A DNA stretch of 64,000 nucleotides from Scenedesmus sp. ARA3 (taxonomy: Eukaryota > Chlorophyta > Chlorophyceae > Sphaeropleales > Scenedesmaceae). The stretch lies in the NCBI GenBank assembly GCA_004335835.1, contig RWJK01001707.1, positions 124,001 through 188,000 on the forward strand. The letters run 5' to 3'. The notes under the pieces were generated by a model. The model saw only the letters and a program-made list of their open reading frames with translations. It was not told where the DNA came from and made no database searches. Position numbers and translations under genes: made by a program. Shown piece after piece: positions 11,242-23,867 of the stretch (its first letter is position 1; each line of letters starts with the position of its first letter).

Positions 11242-13346
11242 TAAGCACATGCCACATAGGCCATCTGACGCTCCAGTCAATTGACTAGTTGCATCTACTA
11301 GTTGCAGTACGTGACTATCACCTGCAGTACATAAGAAGTCGTTAGGATTTCGTCCCCCTTGGTGACCAAAAAATAAATAAAGAAGTCGAGCTTTCAAAAT
11401 GCCAGCCGTCCTGTTACAAATGGCAAGCAGCACGCTGCACCAAACTGCACCAACTGGCACCAACAATCGGGTGGATGTGTCAGAGGTCCCCAGCGGTGCC
11501 CAATCCGACAAACTAAAACAAGCAGGCATCACCAACATCAGTGCTGACGTATGCTGCATGAGGCGTTTTGCCTCCCTCAAAACACGAGGGTTTGAGACGT
11601 CAAACCTATGTGGCTCAACTGTGAACATGGTTGCAACTTATTTACAAGGCCTGCCTGCCTTGACGACTGACTGTAAAACCTCTGTCAACAAAGAAACATG
11701 TTGCGCACAGAACTGCAAAGCTGAGGAAGAGCCAGCGGACTGCAAAAACCCTCACTGGATGAAACATACCACGTGGCCAAGGTCAATCGCTGTTGACCGG
11801 CCGTTGACTACTGTTAGAACCATGCTGCCATTGCAACGCACGCATAACGCACGCATCATCAAGTGTGGCGGGCGGCAACACACAGCGCCACAAGCGTACA
11901 ACCAACTCTGGCTGCCAGGAACCACGCTGCATTGCTGCAGGCACCCTATTCCGGGTACTACACCCACAAGATAAGAAACAACGTTGATGCTATGGCTTGA
12001 TGGGTGACACGATGATGATGAGATTGGTGAACAGTTACGCCATCGTTAAATGTATGCTTGAATGTATGCCTGGACGCTTACAAAACCAGCCTCCAGGACC
12101 GCCTTCCGCACTGACCAGTTATGCTATACATCTGCACACATGCGCAGCTAGGGGGCAGCCCAAGCACGCCTTGGAGGACATGCCTCTTACACCGCAACGG
12201 TGTGACATCACATCGGTTGTGAACAATCCACCCGGTAACCTGGCTCTGTACAAGTTGCTCTTGACAGATCAACCAACAAGCATGCAAGTTGGGCAACGAT
12301 ATGTACAAAGACACCACAAAATGCGCTGTGAACACACCACAAACACACGCATTGTACATAAAGGTCCAGCCGCCAAGACATGTACAGCTGGCCAACTGTT
12401 AAATTACTGGTGTCTAGGTTCATTGCTGATTTTTTTGAAAAGGCTTGGGGTGTGCGTAATGCTTGCAAACACGAGGGTGTAGTTGCCGCTCCATTGGGGC
12501 GCGGGGCCGATGGCGTTGATGCTATGGCTTGATGAGTAACATGATGATGATGTACAGCTGGCCAACAGCAACCTTTGCTGCAATGAAGGCGGCGCAGCAA
12601 CCTGCAACTTATTCAGTTTAATGAGCCAAGCAGCCATGTCAAACAATTGAAGCGGCACCTCACATCCTTAGATCGCGCATCTGCTGTTTGCAGCGCATCT
12701 GCTGTTGGCCATCCCTGACAACATCTGCTTATGCGGGTGGCTTCAGCACAGAGTCATGCTGCAGAACAACAACATGAGGCCTGCCCTTGTAAACCCTGGC
12801 GTGAACCATGATCTGCAGCTGCATTAAACCACATTAACGTGGCCGGGAAGATATACAAAGAACTGCGCATGTACCTGATGAGCGCACAACCACCGCCACC
12901 TCCACGCCGCCACTCCACAATATGGCCCTAGAACGCTCTCCATCTCGCACACACCTTGAGCAAGTTGCTTCATTTTCATTGATTATGCTCCAGTGTAGGC
13001 ATCCAAGCCACAGCAGCGCACCTGTCACCAGCCGTCGCATGCCTCACTGCGTTTTCTTGTCTTGATCCTGGCTACTGCTGTCCACGAGGCGAGAGTAGCC
13101 AGCCTGCACAGCATACAGCATGGCAAGCAGCAGTCAAGTCACCACTGACAACACATCTGCAAGTGAGGTGGTGCACAGCAACTGAGGCGGTGCACAGCAA
13201 CATATCATCAACCCTCACTGCATCCACCACGCATGCACGATGATGTTACATGACTATGAACGTACCTGCTCAACACAGCAGGCACGGCCTTGTTACTAAG
13301 CATAAACGAGTCCTCACCTGCTTGCGCCAGATGATGTTCCGCAAGA

Positions 13347-13396
13347 NNNNNNNNNNNNNNNNNNNNNNNNNNNNNNNNNNNNNNNNNNNNNNNNNN
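13347..13396. other. Assembly gap (50 N), probably zero or negative length
   Basis: The bases before the gap (ccgcaaga) and after it (cgcaagag) overlap. The inverted sister copy near 36210-36235 reads straight through the site with a single ccgcaagag. The gap therefore probably hides no sequence. Confidence 0.85.
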
Positions 13397-14551
13397 CGCA
13401 AGAGCCCTGCACATGTAGGCATTGGCGCATGGTCGTCTTGAAGCTGACCGCGGTTCAACCACTCAGGTTCTGGCAGCCATAGCACGAGCAACACAAGGAA
13501 CAGCAGCAGAGCACAGCACCAGTGAGGAATCCTGTATCAGGCCAGCACCAATAGTTGTACGTAGTTGGCACACAACGCAATAGAAGCTGACTGCAGCCAA
13601 GCCTTCGCAAGTTTTGAATCGACAAAATGCCGCTAGCGCTGATCATCTGCAAACATGCATGCTGTTGGTGGTTGGAATACATACAAACCATATGATCAGT
13701 GGTGCAGGTGGTGCACTTGACAGCCACTACTGCTGCTGCGCAGGGGCGCTCACAAATCTGCGGTGTACGCAACGGTCACGACGAGCGCTACAGGTTGTGG
13801 CAGCCTTGCTACAGGCACTGCAAGGACGACTGCAGGTACATGTATGGCTCACCTGACACTGCTGCGGGCTCTGCTGCCGGCTCTGCTGCTGCTGCTGCTG
13901 CCGGCTCTGCTGCTGCTGCTGCTGCCGCTGCTGCCGGCTCTGCTGCTGCTGCCGCTGCTGCGGCTTCTGTTGTGGGGACACATCGAGAGATCATGCCCAA
14001 GGGGGGGCATAGCAGTGTATGGAAGGACACGCAGGCAGGGCAGGCAGCGTAGGATTCAACTACAAAACGAACTCTGCATGCATGGGGCAAGTAGCACATT
14101 GGAGCATCCACACCACTGTTGCAGGGGCAGCCTGGCATCGATGGTTGTGTGTTCAAGCAGCACACCTTGTGAACTCAGACGGTAGGCCCTAGCAACGCGC
14201 TGTCATAAAGCAGGCTAACAATGGAGATCATCCAGCTTGCCTAATCGCTGAAAATGTTCAAACTACCAGACTACACCCATCTTGCTGTCATGTGGGAAAT
14301 CTTTGGGCATGATGCTACATGCATCATTCAGGCTGCAACGCCGAGTCAGCAGGCTGTGCCAGCAGCACCGTGCAACACTACAAAATAACTGCTGTTGCAT
14401 CAACCATAAATGCAATGCTGCTGCAACATCCTTGCAGGCTTGTTCTGGCGTAGCTATGCAAGTAGCTGGTAGTATCTGCTTGACACACCATCCATAGCAC
14501 CACCAAGTACCAGCAAGACAATCTGGCTGCTGTGTGCCATCCAACCGCACC

Positions 14552-14797
14552 TGATTCAGCTCGCTGCCGCAGCAGCACTTCTGCCATCTCCATCAACTTG
14601 ATATTTTCCAAATGCTGCTTCAATGATTGATGCAGCCATTCCAGCTGCTGCTGCTGCCAGTTTGACTTCGCCTCGCCTTCAGCAACCGCCCCCTGCTTCT
14701 TTATTTTAGAAATTTCTGTCTCATACCACTCGAGCTTTTGGCGAGCGCGTTGGAGCAACGGTGATACCCAAACCTGCTGGCCTGCCGCTGCAGACAT
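14552..14797 (-). CDS. Coiled-coil exon inside repeat A (unknown protein)
   Basis: An open frame starts MSAAAGQQVWVSPLLQRARQ and continues as a charged, Gln-rich helix (LHQSLKQHLENIKLMEMAEV, LLRQRAES) up to a GTGCGG donor-like site. The sister copy at 34824-35068 keeps the same frame with many substitutions that are mostly conservative, plus one TAG, which suggests past selection on a protein. Further Ala/Glu-Pro-rich exons may follow at about 13860-13980. I do not recognise the family. It could belong to a transposon or to a duplicated host gene. Confidence 0.4.
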
Positions 14798-15504
14798 CCC
14801 GCCCGTTTTACACAACTGGCTATGCATTAAAATGCGACATTGGCTTCAACCTGAACTGCTTGTTGGGCTGCCAATGAAGAAATTGTCGAATATGGCCTCC
14901 CGGTCCCGGTTCCGGGACCCTATCCGGGAGACTAAACCCTCTCGGCTCAATTTTGCGGAGAACAGCAGCAGCAGCAGTCCTACAACCACCAACATAGTTC
15001 CTGGTTGGGCTTTTAAGTGTTCTTACGCAGCCAGGGACGCAGCAGCTTAGGTCCGAGGTACCCCAGCAGCAGTTCTTCATCTACGTGATCGCCAATTACA
15101 GGCATGATGCTGCCTCCACCTCAAAGCAATGCTTTGAAAAACAACCCTTTTGCGGTTTTCATCAATGTAGTGTTATCCATCTAGCGATGCACCTAGCTCA
15201 GCGCGATAAACACGCTGTGTTCTGCTGCTACATCTGGTGCTGTGGGGTGCACTTGCAAGTGCAATTGCACACAGTTTGTTGGCAGCTGCTAGTGCACACA
15301 CACTGTCCTGCCAGCATCATTCGGTATCAATGGCTGTTGATGGCAACATGGGGCCTGTGCTGCAGCAAAGTGTCTGCCTGGAGGATCTTCTGCATGTGCG
15401 TCAGGCTGACAACCACAGAGGCGCTGGGCACCTCCTGTATAGGGCGTTGTGGCGTGCTCTGCTGGCGAGGCACTGCCTCCCGCTCCCGGTAACAGTGTTA
15501 ATCG

Positions 15505-16865
15505 CACCTCACGTCTCGGGAGTTGCAGAAGCGCTGCATCGTAGCTGTGCGGGCAAGCATCTTTCGTGATGTGCGCTTGGTGGTTGGACTGTCTGGGACT
15601 GGGGACTGTGGCTGGCGAGATGTCCTTCAGGTTGTTGTTGTTAGAGCGACCTGCACGACTTGATATGACTAAATACTTAAAGCAAGCCCTTAACAGCAAA
15701 CTGCGAACGGCTTGTGCCGTTCACGGTGTGGCTTGCAGATCGACACGCGCCGGACAGGCAGTCGCAGAGCGCGCACAAGGCACATGCGAAGTTGCAGCCC
15801 TAACACTTTCTCCACGATGCACGCTTCGTAACAAATGTGATGTACATGTTTTGCTTATTCTTTGTCACGCTGCATCAGATGCATGACTTGCACCCACGCT
15901 GACCGCCCAGAAAACACACAGCGGCAGAGCCTAGGCACACAGCGGCAGAGCCTAGGCAGCAGGCCTGCTGCTGTCTTTGCGGAACCTTTCATCTGGCTGG
16001 CAGCAACAGCAGCGCATCACCCTCCTTCTATTCATCAAAAGCACCTGCCAGACCAGTTAAGCACCAATAGACCGGTGCCACATGCATAGGAGATGTTCAG
16101 GCACAATGCACATGGTTGATCCCATCGAGCTGCCGCTGCATTGCACTGTCTGTCAGCGCGCGCAAGCTCAAACGGCACTGCGCATCCTGGCAGGCACCTG
16201 ACATCCAGTGATACAACACTGATGTTGTAACGGCATCAAAGCAGCGCAGCATAGTGTAGCCACATGTTGCCATGCATGCACATGCTGTGCATCAGCTGAT
16301 GCAAGTGCTCTGGGGTGCATGGCTGTGCCAACTGTAGCATGGCAGCAAAAAACATATGGTCCAATACTGTATGCACCACGAAAGCTTGAATGAGTATGAG
16401 TACCTAGATGCAGCCGTGTGGATCAGCCCCACACGATTTGGAAGCAAGTCAAACATGCATCCCACATGCATTGGGTGTGAAAGGCACTCCTGTCAGGCTG
16501 CCATGGCTACCAAACCAAGCCACATAGGTTAACTCGTGCATTGGAAGGGCACAACGGCTGCTCGCAGGCGGCTGCAAGTATTACATAAAGGGGTTTGTAT
16601 GCCACTGATGCATCACAGAATACAGCCAGAATCAAAGAGGCATGCAACACCACTGCACAGTAGGTGTAGTATTGTATCTTGAAAGGTTGCGCTAAAAGTC
16701 ACGTGACGAAGCATGAGCACAGGCATCCTCCACAGCTGTTCATATGGTGACCAAGTTAAGCATTGGCCTGTTGCCAGCTGCTGTTCATGCAGGTGCACAC
16801 TTGCAAGTACCCTGTGTCTCCGATTTACTCAGTCTCGCTTTCCGGCTGAGATGAGGTGCGCATAC
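15505..16865 (+). mobile_element. Repeat block B, copy 1
   Basis: Found again inverted at 37618-38895. Shared landmarks: GAAGCGCTGCATCGTAGCTG at 15529, the stretch ending GAGGTGCGCATA at 16864, and a minus-strand frame EQLWRMPVLMLRHV near 16740 matching KQLWRMPVLAPRHV near 37750. Here B follows A after about 90 bases of spacer; in the second locus B precedes A. A local tandem pair (acacagcggcagagcctagg, twice) at about 15915-15955 is seen only in this copy. Confidence 0.6.
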
Positions 16866-17302
16866 ACATCAGAAGGATGCAGGACAATGAAAACTCAACA
16901 CCCCTGTGCACACGCACAGATCCAACCGCTGACAATAACATAGCATGCAGGCAACCCTCCGATTTTTGCACATGCCCCCAGTAGAGTTCTCATGTTCTGA
17001 ATCGTGTGGGGCATTGAAGATGGACGTAACCTGGTCATGTGCAGGTACTGCTCACATCAGCAGGTCTAACCACACAGCAGCAGAAGCGCTCAGCAGGCTG
17101 CAAACCCACACAACCAAGGGTCACAATATGTTAGCAAGTGCTGTTCAAACGCCCCTGTGACATACGCCGCTAGCACCCCACTAGACACAGCTTCTGGTGC
17201 AGCATGACACGTGCATTGGTTGCTGGCACTAGCTCATCTAAAATGAAAGCAAAAACAGCTGACCCTGAAGTGTCAGCACCTGCGGGGCTCTCTGCTGCAG
17301 CA
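16866..17302. other. Intergenic, 3' flank of the patatin-like gene
   Basis: No gene is supported. It probably contains the 3' untranslated region of the minus-strand gene that ends at 17303. Confidence 0.4.
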
Positions 17303-20300
17303 TCAGCCCCACTTGCTGCGCACCCACGCCTGCGCATCCGCATAGCCCTGCTGATACGTCACATTCAGCCACTCAGTGATACGGTCAGTGGGAGGCACCA
17401 TCGCAAAGTTTTGCCACTCACACGCCAGCAGCCGCCGGCCTGACCCAGGCGGCCACTCGGGCAGGTCGTTATAACGCCCCGGGTAGATGTCAGGTAACTT
17501 GGTGGCTGTGGCCTGGGGTGCAAAGTCAGGGCTTGCGTAAGGTGGGCCGTCAGACCACAGGGTTGGAGGGCAGCGCTGCACCACTTCAAACAGCTTCCAG
17601 CGGTCAACGTATGGGCCGTTCTGTTGTTGAGGAAGCAGCAGGTAGGCAGGACACACGGCATGCTGGCAACAAATGCAGTGTTCCTTTTGCATGCTGCTGC
17701 ATGCTGCTGCCCATGCGCTAGTGGAGCGCCAAAACATGAATCAACGGCAAACACAGTAGTTGCTGTCACACATTGCCATGACAGCACAACCATGCTGGTG
17801 CTGCTAGCTTGTCAACGGACAGCGTGAACTTGACACAACCATAGCAGCAACTGCTAAGCCTCCCGCCAGGACCCTGGACCACTGCGTTCATTTAACTCAT
17901 GCAGGCTGGCCCATCACTGCTGCTGCAAACTCTGCTGCTGCACCCACCTGGTACAGGGTTGTGATGATGTTGGTGCGGTCATGTGAGCCACAGCCGCTGC
18001 TGCAGCGTGTGGTGTCACAGGTGGTGTTGGCCTTCTCAGACCCAACATAGTACGAGGCAGCCTTGATGCAGTCCCTCAGCCTGCCTCCAGGGCTTCTCAG
18101 TTCAAAGCGGTGTGAAGCATTGATGTCAGCCAACGCGGTGATGTGCAGCATAGGCAGTACCTATGAATGGTGTGCTTTGCAATATGTGGCCGGTGGGCGC
18201 TGCGCATTGACGGCATCCATGTGTGCCATACATCATGCTACAACTGCACAACCCTGCAACCGCTGCATGACGCACAACCCAAGCAGCATTATGGTGTTAC
18301 GGTCATTCCAAGTGGTCATCCGCAAAAACAGTCGAATATGCAGTGGGTGCTCACCAGAGCTGCTTAAAGCCGCTGGAGTAGCCTCCATCAATGACCGCCT
18401 GGTTGCGGAAGTATGTGTACACAGTGGGCCCGCTGTAGCAGCTGATGTAGTTTGTAGCCAGCAGTGTGGCTTGCACATCGGCCCTGTCCTGCCAACGGTC
18501 CACAATCCATGAGGCGCTGTTGTTGGTGTAGAGCTGAGTGGAATCCAGCTGAGAGATTGCGACGCGCATGCAGCCGTTCACTGCGTATGAAGAGACAGCG
18601 CACGCAGGATGCGCAGCACTTGATGCAGCTGACGTCATCATACGCCCATATGGGCACCACGCGGCAGCGGTATGAGTGTATGGCGAGCATCGGCTAAAGC
18701 CTGAACATAACTTTCCCACATATGCAGTAGGTGTTTTGGCTAGTAGTGTGAAAGCTGAAGCATACAGTTGCTAAGGTGATGACCGCAGAGGCTGAGCTCT
18801 GCTATCGCTCACATGTGTGTTGCGGGTTGTCAGGCAGCTTGCCAGCTAGCTCCCGCTGCAGTGCAAGTGCAGCAGCACAGCAGATGCAGCACAGCAAATG
18901 CAGCACAACACAGGTTTAGCACGGTGCGGCAGGCCGGGACACACCATTATCTTATGGCAGGGTGCGGTACAGTCAACACATACACCCGGCAGTGCCACAA
19001 CTCATGACAGCTGTCGGAAGCATGTGTGCGCTGAACAGATATACCAACTCCTAGCAAACACTGCGGTTGGCAGTTGATTGCTGCTGCTTAAAAAGCACAT
19101 CCTTGAAAAACATGCAACAGCATGGCCAGCCAGGGCCTGCCTCATACCCGCCAAACTGACAAACACAACACACATGCAACCACCAAAGTAGCCATTCACA
19201 AAACAATACAAACACACCGGCAAGAGTGCCGACCCCTCACCACTGCTAGGGTGTTGATGTGCCCCACCAGCCCTGGCCCTCCTGCAGCAGCAGACTGCAG
19301 CAAATCTTTCGCTTTCTGGCTGGTGAACAGGTCAGCCCACATCTTCAGCAGCTGCTCGCCTGAGTAGCCAAGGTGGGCGCTGATGAGGCTCCAGGCACCG
19401 CCACTCAGCCCTCCAGTGATGGTGCGGCCAGGCACCTGAGGATGCAGCGGCAGTGTGTGCTATTTTGTCTTTATTTTAGTGATCGTGAGAGTGAGCATTG
19501 CGTGCAAATGTTCATTGATGAGGCTCCAGGCGCCGCTCAGTCCGCCAGTGATGGTGCAACAAGGCATCTGAGGAGGCAGCGGCAGCGTGTGTGAATGATG
19601 GCAAAGCAGGCTATGCATAGCTGCCATGTTGGTGAGAAGTTCAAGGTGTCACCGGCCTGAAGTTCTTGCCACAGTAGATGTGCATTCACGCAATAAAGCC
19701 ACCAGCTGACCCACGACGCCCTTGCTCTCGCTTGCAAAGCCGTCAGCGCACCAGCACGCTGGGCTTAGCCTCGAGCAGCAGCTTCGTCACACAGACGCAA
19801 ATGCATGAACAGGCATCAACCTATCCAAAGCCCTCATTGCTCACCAGCATGGCTGGCTTGGCTTCAAGCAGCAGCTTTGTTTGTAAGACAGATGCATCTG
19901 CGTAAGCAGGTGTTAGCCAATTCAAACCGCGCAATTGCTCACCAGCACGGCTGGCTTGGCCTCGAGCAGCGCCTGCGTCACTCCTGCATAGTACCCCATG
20001 AGGAAAGCACTGCCCTGGTACGCGACAGCCGGCTTCTTGCGGTGAGAGTGCGTCCTGCAATGCCAGGCAGGCAGTGAGCAACATCATGCATACCGTAGTC
20101 AGGCAGTCGACACATTGTTTTAATGCAATGCAGATGGCCTGTAAGTCTTCTGCTGCTAGCAGCAGACTTGCAGCCAAGCAACCAGAAAGGCAGAAAGCCA
20201 AACGTTCAGCCAGACATCCAGCTGCTGCAGGCTGCTGCCGTTGATTACGTATTGCATAACTGCAGCATGGGATGGCTACCTTCAAGCTGATTGTGTCGTG

Positions 20301-20712
20301 GTGAATGCAACACCAGCAGAACATGGCAAGCCCACTGTACTGCTGGTTGTCAGTGCCACAACAGCTGCTCATCAGCACAAGATTGTCAACCCAAAGGACA
20401 TGCAGTCCATGCGCTAATAAAACAATCAGCAGTGGCAACTGTAACGTGTGGTGTGCTGTGCTCACTGGATGGACACGTCATCCTGCAGGGGCCTCCTTGC
20501 GCCAGCGCAACCAAGCAGAGCTGCACATGCCTGAGCAACAGCAGGAGCAGCAGCAGTAGCAGCAGTAGCAGTGGCAGTGCCAAGCCATGTCAGCTCACTG
20601 CTGCCAACAGCACTTATAACAGGTGACCAGGTGCCTCCAACCATCTGCGTTCAACACATCCTCACGCCCTCACCAGCATGAACAGAGCTACCCGGGCCCA
20701 TCGCATCGACAT
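17303..20712 (-). CDS. Secreted patatin-like (acyl hydrolase fold) protein
   Basis: Patatin-fold proteins are Ser-Asp lipid acyl hydrolases. Exons in order: 20712-20674, 20530-20466, 20054-19943, 19435-19241, 18580-18355, 18160-17948, 17620-17303. The first two give a signal peptide (MSMRWARVALFML joined to ACAALLGCAGARRP) that joins in phase to exon 3. Exon 3 holds an oxyanion-type loop (AVAYQGSAFLMGYYAGV). Exon 4 holds the GxSxG nucleophile elbow (TITGGLSGGAWS). Exon 5 holds the catalytic Asp motif (VIDGGYSSGF). The end (VDRWKLFEVV to WVRSKWG) was not recognised. Phases do not close between 19241 and 18580 or between 18355 and 18160, so a small exon or another site is missing at each. The first exon overlaps a possible reverse-transcriptase remnant on the other strand, so the start is the least certain part. 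The substrate is unknown. Confidence 0.65.
19520..19566 (-). repeat. Degenerate upstream copy of patatin-like exon 4
   Basis: On the minus strand it reads TITGGLSGAWSLI, with a 3-base deletion within the nucleophile elbow of the true exon (TITGGLSGGAWSLI at 19435-19241). It lies in the preceding intron. Confidence 0.7.
19748..19897 (-). repeat. Two downstream copies of patatin-like exon 3 end
   Basis: Minus-strand copies near 19848-19897 and 19748-19800 read TKLLLEAKPAML and TKLLLEAKPSVL, each followed by a GTGAGC or GTGCGC donor-like site. The true exon 3 ends ALLEAKPAVL at 19943. Confidence 0.75.
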
Positions 20713-21060
20713 CAAATGTGGTTTTGGTCCAACGCAGCTGCCCATACCGCTGCACAAACAGGCTAAGGAAAGAGCTTGGAGACTGGTTCGGCTGTGGTAT
20801 GACTTCGAGAGCCACCAAGCGAGGCAAACGCAAATCACGGAAGTCAATCAGAAACCCGTTGAATGGCTTACTGTTTGGCAAACTATCTTAAACAGTTTAA
20901 AACCCCTCTCTGGCATTGTTTAAGCTCAGCAATTGAAGAGCTGCAGTTGAAGGCAGCGAGAAAAGGCCCCGGGTGTTGACGGTGTCACCCCACACCAAAT
21001 CACGGCACGTGTGTCTCTTACGGAGTCTAGATCTCCAGATATAAGCAGCTTAAGAAAGTC
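20678..21060 (+). pseudogene. Possible reverse-transcriptase fragment, frameshifted
   Basis: On the plus strand a frame reads EELQLKAARKGPG and, after a one-base shift, VDGVTPHQITARVSL. This resembles the GKAPGPDGI-type motif at the start of reverse-transcriptase domains. The preceding open frame (FGPTQLPIPLHKQAKERAWR at about 20717, then VRLWYDFESHQARQTQ) looks protein-like but is not recognised. Later catalytic motifs were not found. A chance match is possible. Confidence 0.3.
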
Positions 21061-23867
21061 GTGGCTGTATTTCAGGTGCAAGAAGTGTGTTGACAGGCTT
21101 GCAGGCGTCTGGTGTCAGCACGGAGCCCACACCAGGCAGCTGCGTGCAGAATGGCAGGCCCGAGTTGCGCCTAAACACACTGTAGGACTGTGAAGGCCGT
21201 TGAACATCGCGACACAAGTAGTTTAAAGATTGTACATCTGCACGAACGACGTCAATCATCCCTGAGCGATCCATGGCAATGCTGTGTCTGAACAGCCTCC
21301 AGCCTGACCTAGCCTAGTAGGGGAGCCTTGGCGTTGTTTCTTGCGTAAACGTACACAGTAAAAAGATTTGCAGGAAAGACAATATATTCTGCAACCCACG
21401 CACGAATGGAGACGCCATGCATTTTTGTTGTGTTACACTACAAACAACAATCAGGAGCTAGGCAATCCCTGCTACAGGCCGAACAACAGTAACCCACCTA
21501 CAAAATACCATGTTGCTGTGACAGCGCCACCAACCTGTCTGATTCTGCTGATGGTAAGCATTGGTGCACCAGCCCTACTTCCTCAACACCGCGGCATCTC
21601 CACAGCAACTCTTTGTTATGCATGCAAGTTCTCCCCTCCGAGCCAACCACACAAGTTCAACATCAACGTGCGGCACACTTGCCTGCTGCTGCACAAACTG
21701 CCGTGCCCAAACACTGGGCCACCTTCCTTCTTCATGCCAATCCTGGAACCAACAAAATGGCACTCGAAAGCCCAAAATATAGCCTTGCTGCAAAGCTGGC
21801 CTCTCCCTCTACACACATGCTCATCAGCCAATGTCAGCCGTGCACATGTGCCATCGCCCAGCAACGTGAAAGTCGATGCAGCATAAAGCACATCTCCAAA
21901 CTCTGCTGCTGCTGCCCCACACACTGCGGTGCTGTCAGCCTGTTTCCTACCACATCCACTGCTGCAAGGCAAGGATGCCAAGCCCTTGCATTCAACATTC
22001 AATAACCTCCACAGCAGCATCGAAGCATGCATTGGAACACACAAAAGACATCTTTCCTAAGAGTTTGTATATTGTTTTTTTGGCGGGGTGCAGTGCTGGG
22101 GCAAGAGCACGAGCCACAGCTGCTTGCACAGCTTTGGTCAGAAGTGTATGACGCATACAAAGTGCGCGACGTGCTCCACCACCCTATCTGCACCCCTGAT
22201 TATAGTATAGCCCCCGACCCCTCACACACGCTGGTCACAGTAGGCTGCAGTGCACGCTGCTGTGCCTTCAGTAGAGACACACGTGAAAAGATGCCTGCAG
22301 GCACCACAGCCACACAAAGCATCATCAAACAATCCACACTACTCAGGTGCAAAGATGGCAATAGCGTGGCTATAGAGCCTAACACTACCACAGCAGGACC
22401 ATGCCTGTCTTCTTGACTGCTGCACCCTGCTGCTGCTGCTCCTGTGCACAGAACGTCCCGGTCAGCACACCACAGCATAGAATTGGTACAACAGCCTTGC
22501 ACCACCCAAACTCAATGCAGCCACTGCAGAGAGCGACACAGAGGCGTACACAGCAAGTCACACGAGGCCATCGGCACACTTCATACCAGGAGCACTTGAC
22601 AGTCAGTAGGCACCAGCAACAACAGCATGTCAAGCAGTCGGATCCACCAAGCAGACTTGCTTTCGTCCATTTCCAAGCCTCATCAAACAAGCCGCACCAC
22701 CTGCATTGCCACAATCTGCATGCAGTGCCCGCCTTGATCAGTCAAGTGATGACTTTCTGATGCCACCATAGGCGTGTGACGCAGTGTGACGCATTGCAAA
22801 GCGCGCAGGACAGATGAGAAGAGTAGCAGGCAAGCAGCCCACATGTGGCACGCCTTCATTAGGACTACGCAGCAATGCAGCACACTGCACGCACCCAATG
22901 CCAAGCATACTCTGCAGCACAGGCCAAGATCAGCACTGCTGGTGCTGCTGCTGAGCTCGATGCCTGCCTACCAGCTACGCTGGCACTCTGCGCTGCATGC
23001 ACAGCTCTTCGCGCTTGTGTTGCACACCTCCACAACCTCAAAGAAAGATACGCTACGATCCACAACTGCGCAAAACGTACTGTACAATCTGCGGATGCAG
23101 CTGCTGCAGCAGCACATACACTGCCACTGGCAGATGCGCAGACGGCTGCCCTGCTTTGCTTGAATGCGCTTGCGGCCTGCACTTCTGCGCATGCCTGAAT
23201 TGCAGGACACAGCAGGCGCACGCTTGTTGGCTGTCGAGCATAACCAGCGTGCCACTTTGCACCGCAACCCTGTACTGCTGTCGCTGTTCTGTACCCCTCA
23301 GCAATTGAGCCCAGCCAGCTGCTTGCAGAGTTGCACTGCTGCTGCCCACATGCACGTGCACAGGAACATGACAGTCGGAGCACACCAGGCCACCCATGCA
23401 CGCCGAAACGAGCGCGAACACATATAAAAAGGAGAATGAGCCTGCAAAAGCAGGGGCGGCAGGAGCTTGCGCTTGCCCCTGTGCAAAGATCAGGCCCATT
23501 AGCGCAAATGCACGCATGCTCTGCTCTGCTGCAGGTGCACAGCAGCAAGGCCTGAAGATCCCAAAACCTACCCCAGCACTGAACCATGAGGCTACCAATC
23601 CTCAACTAAGAAGCCGCATAAGCGCCACCGCCGCAGCCACCACCGCAACGCCCAAATGCCTGTGTCACTTTAGCTGCACTGCTCTGCAATAATGCTCAGC
23701 CGTCAGCTGCAATGTGCAGCAGCAGCCCCCAGGCAGCGCAGTGCAGCCTGCCTACACGAATTGTGGAAACACGCACGCTGCAATCCAAAGCACGCCCTCA
23801 GGCAAGTAAAAGGAGCCAGACCAACAAGCAGCGCGCAGCGCTGCGCCTAGCGCCACCAGCAAGCAAC
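21061..23867. other. Intergenic region, no supported gene
   Basis: Several open frames of 60-250 codons occur on both strands, but none shows a recognisable domain, phased splice sites or conservation with another copy. The minus-strand frame 23605-22865 (open for 246 codons, Cys- and Ala-rich) lies just after the LARP1 stop and may be its 3' flank. Confidence 0.4.

Larger units (their letters stand above)
11242..15416 (-). mobile_element. Repeat block A, copy 1
   Basis: This block is found again, inverted and diverged, at 34189-37620. Shared landmarks (left/right): PAVLLQMASSTLHQTAPTGT at 11399/37537, LEDMPLTPQRCDI at 12170/36960, the LPEPEWLNRGQLQDDHAP frame at 13440/36140, the Ala-rich exon at 13860/35740, and the coiled-coil ORF at 14797/34824. 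Coding-like frames run on the minus strand here. A repeated mobile or segmentally duplicated element is likely. No transposase was recognised. Confidence 0.65.

Noticed and set aside
15905..15960. Direct repeats as a CRISPR-like array
   Set aside because: Only two units without spacers, in a eukaryotic intergenic region.
20386..20583. Leu-rich frame that looks like a signal peptide ([17 protein letters not shown])
   Set aside because: It has no ATG start and comes from an intronic CTG-rich tract before the exon 2 acceptor. The phased two-exon signal peptide is preferred.
22865..23605. 246-codon minus-strand ORF with a possible signal peptide (MRAFALMGLIFAQGQAQA)
   Set aside because: No recognisable domain and no supporting splice pattern. 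It lies immediately after the LARP1 stop and competes with overlapping frames of similar length.
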